A stretch of 10,867 nt of DNA from positions 1 through 10,867 of the forward strand of contig CANQCM010000023.1 of NCBI GenBank assembly GCA_947589625.1. The letters are read 5' to 3'. Made by a program: the position numbers and the translations under genes. Shown piece by piece: positions 1 through 4,786 of this stretch. The notes beneath the pieces were generated by a model. The model was not told the origin of the DNA. It was given only the letters and a program-made list of their open reading frames with translations, and ran no database searches. Each line of letters begins with the position of its first letter. Position 1 is the stretch's first letter. The stretch is from an uncultured Alphaproteobacteria bacterium. GTDB taxonomy: Bacteria > Pseudomonadota > Alphaproteobacteria > Rs-D84.

Positions 1-275
1 CCTTGGATTTCAATGACATATTTGTCTGTTTCCATGTACAGATTGCCCCCGTCTGGCGTGACCTTGACCGCGTTTTGAGCAGGCACTGCGCCAGCGCGTG
101 GCGAAACGCATTGCGTGCCATCGCGCCCAGATTGGCATAATGTCGCAGGATCAGGGACATAGCCTAAAAACTGTTCGTATGTGATTACATCATCGTCAAC
201 ATAACGCGGTGTGTTCTGTTGGCATGCCGCAATTGCAACTGTGCCAAATAATAAAAATAATATCTTTCTTGTCAT
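1..275 (-). CDS. Putative lipoprotein, C-terminus outside window
   Basis: An open frame of 91 complete codons runs from ATG at 275-273 off the left edge. The N-terminus MTRKILFLLFGTVAIAACQQ is a typical lipoprotein signal: a positive start, a hydrophobic core and a lipobox I-A-A-C with the acceptor cysteine at residue 18. The mature part begins polar and disordered-looking and contains C46 and C55. I do not recognise the family. The start is supported by an extended -10 box six nt upstream, with no Shine-Dalgarno sequence, suggesting a leaderless mRNA. It lies downstream of the acyltransferase on the same strand but has its own promoter, so membership in the glycan operon is not required. Export and lipidation are inferred; the function is unknown. 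Confidence 0.75.
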   Translation of the reverse strand, partial: MTRKILFLLFGTVAIAACQQNTPRYVDDDVITYEQFLGYVPDPATLCQSGRDGTQCVSPRAGAVPAQNAVKVTPDGGNLYMETDKYVIEIQ

Positions 276-281
276 ACAGCT

Positions 282-290
282 ATTATATCA
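282..290 (-). promoter_or_regulatory. Extended -10 promoter of the lipoprotein gene
   Basis: On the minus strand TGA-TATAAT is a perfect -10 hexamer (282-287) with a TGn extension. Six nt separate it from ATG, so the predicted transcript starts at or next to the start codon. No good -35 hexamer is seen at 16-18 bp; the region is T-rich. Confidence 0.6.
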
Positions 291-327
291 TAAAAACGCA
301 TATAAAAAAATAATATTTGTAAAAGTT

Positions 328-1094
328 TTAATTGCCATTGTCTGGCGCACCGCGATATATTTCGCCATTGTATGCCCATGGCGCAGCGTCTGCCCATAAA
401 ATATCTGTTTTTATCACTTTCGCAGGATTGCCGGCAATCACACAGCGACTGGCGTCAATCGGTTTGCTGACGATACTGCCATAGCCAACAACATTGCCGT
501 TTTCAATTTGAGCGCGCTTGAGAAAACAGACATTCATGCACACCCAATTATTATCGCCAATGCGAATATTTCCGCCAGTATTGGTTATTTCACCAGTTTT
601 CGAATCAATGACACTATGCCCTTCCCCCCCCATAGGGTTATGCCAGACGAAAATAAATTTCCGTTCCCGATTGAAAATTCTGTCTTGCCAGAACAGTATA
701 AATATAATGTGGAACCGCAAATATAATTATTGTCACCGATGCGCGCATGACCGTTATAGCCTTGGATATATGCAGCCATTCCAATCATATTATTTTTGCC
801 CAGTTCAAAAACATTGTTGGCACCGTTGAAAAAATTAAAGTCTAGGTTCGTTCCATTGATTTGATTTTCGTATGCAATCACAGTATTGTTCGTGCAATCG
901 CCCGATGCCGTCAGGCGCAGAAATTTATAATCGTGGATTGGATTAATCAATTTTGTGCCATCTGGACGAATTATGATTAATTGATTCCCCTTGATATAAA
1001 ATTTTAACAATGCGCGTAATCTTTTCTGGCTAGAATTACGCAGCCATTTCGGAACGATTTTTAATAATCTTAATATCAGTTTATATTTGAACAT
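328..1094 (-). CDS. Hexapeptide-repeat acyltransferase (WbbJ/NodL-like), out of frame at a G8 tract
   Basis: Two overlapping minus-strand frames together make one left-handed beta-helix acyltransferase, a family that moves acetyl or other acyl groups onto sugars of LPS, capsule or O-antigen. The upstream part (1094 to 585, 169 codons) has a basic, hydrophobic N-terminus (MFKYKLILRLLKIVP) and the repeats NNVFELGKNNMIG, HARIGDNNYICGSTLYL and FSIGNGNLFSSGITLW. It then runs into eight G (624-631 on the plus strand) and ends in unrelated residues. The other frame continues GGEGHSVIDSKTGEI, IRIGDNNWV, IENGNVVGYGSIVSK and CVIAGNPAKVIK, the classic C-terminal end of the family. Adding one G (or removing two) joins the frames into 255 (or 254) residues; +1 gives the family-like spacing before the conserved G-H. 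As read here the protein is truncated before its last coils. It may be phase-variable, a pseudogene or a sequencing error. ATG at 1094 is preferred over TTG at 1112, because a TATAAT lies between them. Confidence 0.8.
624..631 (-). repeat. G8 homopolymer tract at the frameshift (C8 on plus strand)
   Basis: Eight consecutive C on the plus strand, read as G8 in the acyltransferase mRNA. It lies exactly where the two halves of the acyltransferase change frame. Poly-G/C tracts inside surface-glycan genes are known slipped-strand contingency loci in other bacteria. Nine G would restore the frame. Confidence 0.85.
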
Positions 1095-1100
1095 GCTGTT

Positions 1101-1109
1101 ATTATACCA
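1101..1109 (-). promoter_or_regulatory. Extended -10 promoter before the acyltransferase
   Basis: The minus strand carries TGG-TATAAT, a perfect -10 hexamer (1101-1106) with a TGn extension, six nt before ATG at 1094. No Shine-Dalgarno sequence precedes the ATG. The position 17 bp upstream is only T-rich, with no clear -35. It may give a leaderless acyltransferase transcript independent of the glycosyltransferase promoter. Confidence 0.55.
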
Positions 1110-1136
1110 CAAACCTGCGTATGAAAAAAATGATAT

Positions 1137-1961
1137 TTATCGATAGCGGAAAAAATCTTTTATTTTGTGCCGGTATGGCTGGTACGGAATCAACAAGCAA
1201 ATCATACGAACAAAAAAGTCTTGCAGCCGCGTTCCAACCGACAGATTGCCTGAAACGCGCTGCATAATCATTGGGTATTTCTTATATGTTTCCAGATGGT
1301 TTGCGATTATCTGGTTTTTCATCTGTTGACGCCGATTTTCTTGGATATTCGTTATCATTGATTCAGAATGCTTGCGATAATAAAATAAAACATCATCAAA
1401 CTGATAGACTTCGCGCCCCAGAGATATTATATCTAGCCAAAAGTTCCAATCTTCCAATCCATATTTCATATTAGGATTATAGCCGCCGACCCGAACCCAA
1501 TCTGAACGGCGAAACATATTTGTGCAAACTAACAAATTTTCTTTTAATATATCAGGCCATGAATATTTCGGTAAATCCCACACGCCAGATTTTGCACCGA
1601 ATAATTCTGTTTTACCGCCAACGATTCCGTAATTTTTGTGCGATTCCATAAATTGAGTTGCCAGTTCTAGAAATCTGTTAGAAATTTTGTCGTCCGAATC
1701 TAATGGCAAAATATATTTTCCGCGGGCGTAGCGAATGCCGGTATTTCTGGCGCCGACCAAACCCATGTTCTGTTGATTAATGACCGTAGTTTTTGGCATA
1801 TTTAGTTCGCGCAAGATTCTTTTTGATTCAGGCGCCGTAGAACCATCATCAACGACAATTATTTCAAAATCTTGCATTGTTGACGCCAAAACTGATTCAA
1901 TTGCCGTGTGTAAAAATTGCGCCTGATTATAACACGGAATAATAACACTTACTAATGGCAT
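1137..1961 (-). CDS. Family 2 glycosyltransferase (second of pair)
   Basis: A 274-residue GT-A fold inverting glycosyltransferase, expected to transfer a sugar from a nucleotide-sugar donor to a growing surface glycan on the cytoplasmic face of the inner membrane. The N-terminus PLVSVIIPCYNQAQFL is the classic GT2 first strand; VVDDGS at residues 36-41 binds the nucleotide; DSDD at 88-91 is the metal-binding DxD motif; LEDWNFW at 169-175 holds the likely catalytic acidic pair. The C-terminus is basic and partly hydrophobic (residues 240-274), suggesting membrane association. ATG at 1961 is chosen over the upstream ATG at 1997 because it starts the family core and has GGAG nine bases before it. 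The start is two nt after the stop of the preceding glycosyltransferase, so the pair is probably translationally coupled. Donor and acceptor cannot be read from the sequence. Confidence 0.92.
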   Translation of the reverse strand: MPLVSVIIPCYNQAQFLHTAIESVLASTMQDFEIIVVDDGSTAPESKRILRELNMPKTTVINQQNMGLVGARNTGIRYARGKYILPLDSDDKISNRFLELATQFMESHKNYGIVGGKTELFGAKSGVWDLPKYSWPDILKENLLVCTNMFRRSDWVRVGGYNPNMKYGLEDWNFWLDIISLGREVYQFDDVLFYYRKHSESMITNIQENRRQQMKNQIIANHLETYKKYPMIMQRVSGNLSVGTRLQDFFVRMICLLIPYQPYRHKIKDFFRYR

Positions 1962-1963
1962 TG

Positions 1964-2806
1964 TTATCTCCACAAAATCTTGAAAGTTGGAATGCACTCA
2001 AATAAATACACGCGATTGCGTTTTATTTTTATCAACGGTATGCCAAACAGACGCAGCCGAAATCTGGTACTGCAACTATCAGATTGTAACCATGCATCGT
2101 GATATGCAGGATATCTGTTTATTATGTCCAATTGTATCGCGGTGTGCATTTGGCTCAATCGCTGTGATTGCCGTGCCGATGTTTGCTGATTACCTGTACG
2201 ATATTTAACCAAAACCTGTGGCAGATTATGAAACCGCGTTATGTCCATCAGCCTTGACCACAAACGATAATCTTCACACGGACTGAAATATTCCTCGTAT
2301 TCTAGGTTATTATCGGTCAAAAGGGATTTCCTTAACATCGCCGCAGTGTGCCAAACACAGCAATCGTATGTCATGGCAATGCGTATATCAGTATCGTTTT
2401 CTGGCACAGTACGCAAAACATCACTTGTCCCGAAATATTGCAGCCAGCCTGATACAACGCCAATATGGGGATTTGCGTCTAGAAATTCCACTTCGCGCGC
2501 CAGACGTTCTGGCACAGAAATATCGTCATGATCAAATATTGCGATATATTCGCCACGTGCCATTTTTAATAACTTGTTGCGCGATGGCGTAATGCCCATA
2601 TTTTTATCGTTTTTAGAATATTTTATGCGCCGGTCATGTTTGGCATATTCCAGAACGATTTTTTCAATTTCTTGGTTTTCTGGGCTGTCGTTAAGAATCA
2701 GAAATTCAAAATCGGTAAAAGTCTGGGACAAGATACTTTCTATCATTTCCCGTAAATGCATTGGGTTAGTATTATAAATCGGTGTCAATACTGATACGCG
2801 TGGCAT
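1964..2806 (-). CDS. Family 2 glycosyltransferase (first gene after the invertible promoter)
   Basis: A 280-residue GT2 enzyme. PRVSVLTPIYNTNP opens the Rossmann-like core, LNDSP at 38-42 lies at the nucleotide site, DHDD at 92-95 is the metal-binding DxD motif, and CEDYRLW at 177-183 contains the probable catalytic acidic residues. The C-terminal part (about 247-280) has the LFGIPLIKIK pattern often seen at the end of LPS or exopolysaccharide transferases, probably peripheral to the membrane. ATG at 2806 is chosen over the longer frame from 2890 because it begins the conserved domain and has a perfect AGGAGG five nt upstream; the extra 28 residues of the longer form show no family similarity. 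It is the first gene of the glycan operon. Its promoter lies inside the inverted-repeat segment 2862-2972, so expression should depend on orientation. Confidence 0.93.
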   Translation of the reverse strand: MPRVSVLTPIYNTNPMHLREMIESILSQTFTDFEFLILNDSPENQEIEKIVLEYAKHDRRIKYSKNDKNMGITPSRNKLLKMARGEYIAIFDHDDISVPERLAREVEFLDANPHIGVVSGWLQYFGTSDVLRTVPENDTDIRIAMTYDCCVWHTAAMLRKSLLTDNNLEYEEYFSPCEDYRLWSRLMDITRFHNLPQVLVKYRTGNQQTSARQSQRLSQMHTAIQLDIINRYPAYHDAWLQSDSCSTRFRLRLFGIPLIKIKRNRVYLFECIPTFKILWR

Positions 2807-2811
2807 AAAAA

Positions 2812-2817
2812 CCTCCT
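2812..2817 (-). promoter_or_regulatory. Ribosome binding site of the first glycosyltransferase
   Basis: Perfect AGGAGG on the minus strand, five nt before ATG at 2806. It decides the start against the in-frame upstream ATG at 2890. Confidence 0.85.
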
Positions 2818-2845
2818 GTATCCAAATAGAATTGCGTTGGTTTAT

Positions 2846-2861
2846 GTGTAAAAATTTAATC
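2846..2861. repeat. 16-bp direct repeat, copy 1 (copy 2 at 2955-2970)
   Basis: GTGTAAAAATTTAATC occurs identically at 2846-2861 and 2955-2970 in the same orientation, 109 bp apart. Copy 1 forms the outer arm of the left palindrome. Copy 2 is the inner end of the right inversion site. The pair probably records earlier recombination at this switch or a second possible exchange (deletion of 109 bp). Confidence 0.8.
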
Positions 2862-2875
2862 TTGATTAAATTTTT
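2850..2875. repeat. Perfect 26-bp palindrome, hix-like left recombination site
   Basis: The arms AAAAATTTAATC (2850-2861) and GATTAAATTTTT (2864-2875) flank a two-base core TT (2862-2863). Two 12-bp half-sites around a 2-bp core is the established layout of sites for Hin/Gin-type serine invertases. All-AT arms and lack of a G+C-rich stem argue against an intrinsic terminator. It lies in the 5' leader of the glycosyltransferase mRNA. Confidence 0.7.
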
Positions 2876-2876
2876 A
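2862..2876. repeat. Left inverted repeat of the promoter switch (15 bp)
   Basis: TTGATTAAATTTTTA is the exact reverse complement of 2958-2972. Comparison of flanks shows the match stops at 2861 and 2877. The two copies enclose 81 bp holding the promoter. Confidence 0.85.
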
Positions 2877-2893
2877 TTGGTTTTATGCATTTA

Positions 2894-2922
2894 ATTTTAT
2901 CATAAAAATCCCGAAATTGCAA
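2894..2922 (-). promoter_or_regulatory. Promoter of the glycosyltransferase operon, inside the invertible element
   Basis: On the minus strand, -35 TTGCAA (2917-2922), a 17-bp spacer and -10 TAAAAT (2894-2899) with an extended TGA. The expected transcription start is near 2887, still inside the repeats, giving a leader of about 80 nt. The same hexamers and spacing occur before smpB (8892-8920), which supports them as a working vegetative promoter in this genome. Confidence 0.75.
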
Positions 2923-2957
2923 GATGTAACACGGTGTTTTCGCATCTGGTGCAGGTG

Positions 2958-2972
2958 TAAAAATTTAATCAA
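2958..2972. repeat. Right inverted repeat of the promoter switch (15 bp)
   Basis: TAAAAATTTAATCAA is the exact reverse complement of 2862-2876. It includes the last two codons and stop of the recombinase gene (stop at 2965-2967), so the end of that gene reads the same in both orientations. Its outer half (2973-2984) matches the palindrome arm only weakly, so the right site is less symmetric than the left. Confidence 0.85.
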
Positions 2973-3576
2973 CGATTTCTTTGTAACATGTATTAAGGCG
3001 GTTGTACAATGTTGGAACGCTGACGCGCAGTTTTCGTGCAATTGCGCGCTTTGATGCGCCTGTTGCCAACAGTTTGTTGATTTTGGATTGCTGATTATCC
3101 AGTTTATGCTTGTGATTTTTATGCCCACTGGGGCGACCCAGTTTTTGCCCACGGGCGCGCCGCAATGCCAATGCTTCACGCGTGCGTTGGCTGATTAAAT
3201 CGCGTTCAATTTCTGCGGACAGCGCAAACGCAAATGCCAGAACTTTGCTTTGAATATTATCGCCCAATTCATAGCCGTCTTTGACCGTATAAACGCGCGC
3301 GCCAATGCGCATGCACTGTTCCAGAATGCTCATAATCATAAATAGTTTTCGACCCAATCGCGACAGTTCACTGCAGATAATTATGTCGCCCGATTTCAGT
3401 TTGCGCAGGCACCCACCCAGCGCACGTTTTTCGGGCGCACGCGTACCTGAAATGCCTGCGTCTTGAATAAAAGTATCAACCGAAACGCCCAGTTCGGTTG
3501 CCTTGGTCATTATTCCGATTTTTTGATTTTCGCAATCTTGTTTGTCGGTTGAAACCCGAATATATGCATATACCAT
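2965..3576 (-). CDS. Mpi/Hin-type serine recombinase (DNA invertase)
   Basis: A 203-residue small serine recombinase. The N-terminal resolvase domain (1-140) begins VYAYIRVSTDKQ with the nucleophile Ser9. SELSRLGR at 69-76 carries the catalytic arginines, and KVLAFAFALSAEIERDLISQRTREAL (split here at 111-136) is the conserved dimerisation helix start. A LGRPSG linker (146-151) leads to a Hin-like helix-turn-helix at about 162-195 (KINKLLATGASKRAIARKL, VSVPTLYNRL). The whole protein resembles the Bacteroides Mpi family, known for inverting capsule promoters, more than Tn3 resolvases; this comparison is from memory. ATG at 3576 has AGAGG seven nt upstream. Its 3' end lies in the right inverted repeat next to a glycan operon promoter, so the local element is its obvious substrate, although it could also act on distant sites. 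Family length is normal and the key residues are intact. Confidence 0.93.
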   Translation of the reverse strand: MVYAYIRVSTDKQDCENQKIGIMTKATELGVSVDTFIQDAGISGTRAPEKRALGGCLRKLKSGDIIICSELSRLGRKLFMIMSILEQCMRIGARVYTVKDGYELGDNIQSKVLAFAFALSAEIERDLISQRTREALALRRARGQKLGRPSGHKNHKHKLDNQQSKINKLLATGASKRAIARKLRVSVPTLYNRLNTCYKEIVD

Positions 3577-3757
3577 TTTTAGCCTCTTGTGTTTGGTTAT
3601 ACAGGCTTATGGTATTTTCAATTCATCAAAAAACGATTAAAATCAGCCACTAACAGCGCATTTTTTAGTTTGTTTAATCTCTTATGTTCACACTCTGACA
3701 CAAGGCACTTCAAAAATCAAGTATTGGAATATAAATTTTATTACATTTTCTCAATAA
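3577..3757. other. Intergenic region upstream of the recombinase
   Basis: No convincing gene is present. A TATAAC lies about 30 nt before the recombinase ATG on the minus strand, with only weak -35 candidates (TTGAAA at 14 bp). A better extended -10, TGA-TATAAT, lies at 3757-3765 overlapping the stop of the gene upstream and could give a leader of about 170 nt. No clear terminator or repeat is seen. Confidence 0.4.
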
Positions 3758-4147
3758 TTATATCATACGGTTAAAATAAAACCGACAACCGTCTAGATAT
3801 ATATAAACTTTATCTGATGCTGTTATATATAATTTTTGCATTATTTTATTGTCTTTTGATATTAAAATAGCAGGCGCATTTTCGTATTCGTCCACAGGAA
3901 CTTTTATAATATCAACATCACTTATCTGCGTTGGTGTATTATCAATAGAATACGTGTGATTAAAAAAATTTTTCCCGATAGTCATAATGGTGTTCTCAAA
4001 ATCGTGCGACATACCCTGACAATCCGCAGTTATGCGGTTCGCATACTCAAAACCTGAATATCGCCATTCGCCACAAAATTCACACGACCGATTTTGTTCC
4101 AGCATACAGCCAAACAATAATAACAAAGGAACAATATATTTTTGCAT
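3758..4147 (-). CDS. Hypothetical secreted or lipoprotein-like protein
   Basis: A 129-residue protein of unrecognised family. The N-terminus MQKYIVPLLLLFGCMLEQ is an export signal; L-F-G-C could be an imperfect lipobox with C14 as the lipidated residue. The mature part contains C22, C25 (CEFC), C43 and C121, an EWRYSGFE segment, alternating strands and a final YIYLDGCRFYFNRM, suggesting a small beta-rich, possibly disulfide-bonded domain. An in-frame GTG at 4168 would add seven residues, but ATG at 4147 fits the signal peptide and the promoter. It stands alone between the tRNA and the recombinase on the same strand and is more AT-rich in appearance than the housekeeping genes. Function is unknown. 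Confidence 0.65.
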   Translation of the reverse strand: MQKYIVPLLLLFGCMLEQNRSCEFCGEWRYSGFEYANRITADCQGMSHDFENTIMTIGKNFFNHTYSIDNTPTQISDVDIIKVPVDEYENAPAILISKDNKIMQKLYITASDKVYIYLDGCRFYFNRMI

Positions 4148-4156
4148 TGCAAAAAT

Positions 4157-4185
4157 AATATACTTCACAGAAACATCAAAGTAAA
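4157..4185 (-). promoter_or_regulatory. Promoter of the hypothetical secreted protein gene
   Basis: Minus strand -35 TTTACT (4180-4185), 17-bp spacer, -10 TATATT (4157-4162), nine nt before ATG at 4147. The predicted start is 2-3 nt upstream of ATG and there is no Shine-Dalgarno sequence, so the mRNA would be almost leaderless. Confidence 0.55.
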
Positions 4186-4225
4186 TACTTATTTAATATG
4201 CACTAAAATCGCACATTCTGAACTC

Positions 4226-4316
4226 TGGCGGAGATGAAGGGATTCGAACCCTTGATACCGTTGCCGGTATACTACATTTCCAATGTAGCGCACTAGACCA
4301 ACTATGCGACATCTCC
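4226..4316 (-). tRNA. tRNA-Ser (anticodon GGA)
   Basis: On the minus strand the acceptor arms GGAGATG and CATCTCC pair, followed by discriminator G and an encoded CCA (4226-4228). The anticodon arm CTACA-TTGGAAA-TGTAG carries GGA, reading UCC and UCU serine codons. A long variable arm (TACCG, CAA, CGGTA) identifies a class II tRNA, as expected for serine. The T arm AAGGG-TTCGAAT-CCCTT is intact. It begins 12 nt after the rpoZ stop codon without a separate promoter or terminator, so it is probably processed from the rpoZ transcript. Confidence 0.95.
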
Positions 4317-4328
4317 TGATAATAACAA

Positions 4329-4721
4329 TTATTCGTCAGATGCGTCTTCGTCTGCCATTGCTTCTTCGGCGGCTTCTTCGGCAGTTATTGTGCCGTCGGA
4401 TTCATCAGCCAAAGAATTTTCCAATTCGGCATCAATTTCGCGCAACACTGGGTCGTTATCAGTGATTTCCAGTGATTCATCGCCGTCAGACGCAATTGGT
4501 GTTTCTTTATAATTTTGAACAAATTCATGGCGAACCATATCAATATCTAATTTGCCGCTGGCGATTTCACGCAATGCCACAACAGTCAATTTATCGCCAT
4601 CTTTATCAACCACAGGTTCTGCGCCACCGTTCAGGTCGCGAACGCGTTGAGATGCCAACATTCCCAGTTCATATCTGCTGTCTACATAAGGCAAAGTATC
4701 TGAATTTGTTGTACGTGCCAT
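4329..4721 (-). CDS. rpoZ: DNA-directed RNA polymerase omega subunit
   Basis: A 130-residue omega subunit, which assists folding and assembly of the beta-prime subunit of RNA polymerase. Conserved features are MARTTNSDTLPYVDSRYEL at the N-terminus, LASQRVRDLNGG at about 22-33, and TVVALREIASGKLD at about 45-58. The last 50 or so residues are strongly acidic (repeated E, D, A), an extension beyond the compact fold. ATG at 4721 is chosen because the core starts there and AAAGGA lies seven nt upstream; a longer frame from 4799 lacks similarity and would overlap the divergent mtaB start. The gene diverges from mtaB and is followed by tRNA-Ser. Confidence 0.92.
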   Translation of the reverse strand: MARTTNSDTLPYVDSRYELGMLASQRVRDLNGGAEPVVDKDGDKLTVVALREIASGKLDIDMVRHEFVQNYKETPIASDGDESLEITDNDPVLREIDAELENSLADESDGTITAEEAAEEAMADEDASDE

Positions 4722-4734
4722 GTTAAATCCTTTG

Positions 4735-4762
4735 TTGAAATCATTTTTGACCACGCTATAAT
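4735..4762 (+). promoter_or_regulatory. Promoter of mtaB
   Basis: TTGAAA (4735-4740), 16-bp spacer, perfect TATAAT (4757-4762). The predicted start near 4769 leaves a short leader of about a dozen nt, at the edge of the AAGGA ribosome binding site. The -10 overlaps the opposite-strand rpoZ -10. Confidence 0.7.
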
Positions 4763-4786
4763 GCCCCAAGGACGGTAAAAATGCAA
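4758..4786 (-). promoter_or_regulatory. Probable promoter of rpoZ
   Basis: Minus strand TTGCAT (4781-4786), 17-bp spacer, CATTAT (4758-4763, four of six consensus bases). The -35 coincides with the mtaB start codon and the -10 overlaps the mtaB TATAAT, so the two promoters share DNA and may compete. Confidence 0.5.

Larger units (their letters stand above)
2862..2972. other. Predicted invertible promoter element
   Basis: Perfect 15-bp inverted repeats bound an 81-bp interior (2877-2957) that contains a complete promoter aimed at the glycosyltransferase operon. A Mpi/Hin-type serine recombinase gene directly abuts and overlaps the right repeat. If exchange takes place at the two-base cores (TT at 2862-2863, AA at 2971-2972), the cores are in opposite orientation, which predicts inversion rather than deletion. 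The orientation in this window is ON; the flipped form would send transcription antisense into the recombinase 3' end. The element is seen directly; its inversion is inferred. Confidence 0.75.

Noticed and set aside
47..51. C5 run in the lipoprotein gene as a further contingency tract
   Set aside because: Five bases are too short for notable slippage and the frame is intact across it.
211..399. Plus-strand open frame of 62 codons at the left end
   Set aside because: It is antisense to the lipoprotein start and acyltransferase end, with no coding features.
2850..2875. Palindrome as an intrinsic terminator of the recombinase gene
   Set aside because: The stem is almost all A-T with a two-base loop, and it lies downstream of a promoter that must transcribe through it. 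The recombination-site reading explains the exact repeat at 2958-2972.
2807..2890. 28-residue N-terminal extension of the first glycosyltransferase
   Set aside because: It starts almost at the predicted transcription start, has no ribosome binding site, and spans the inversion repeat; AGGAGG at 2812-2817 marks the shorter start.
2883..3179. Minus-strand open frame of 98 codons overlapping the recombinase
   Set aside because: It is an alternative frame of the clearly conserved recombinase C-terminus and has no similarity of its own.
3589..3774. Plus-strand open frame of 61 codons
   Set aside because: It lies mostly in AT-rich intergenic DNA, has no ribosome binding site or recognisable domain, and overlaps the end of the minus-strand gene.
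3577..4316. Integrative element inserted at the tRNA-Ser gene
   Set aside because: The tRNA is complete and no repeat of its 3' end was seen on the far side within the window; the recombinase is of the small invertase type, not an integrase.
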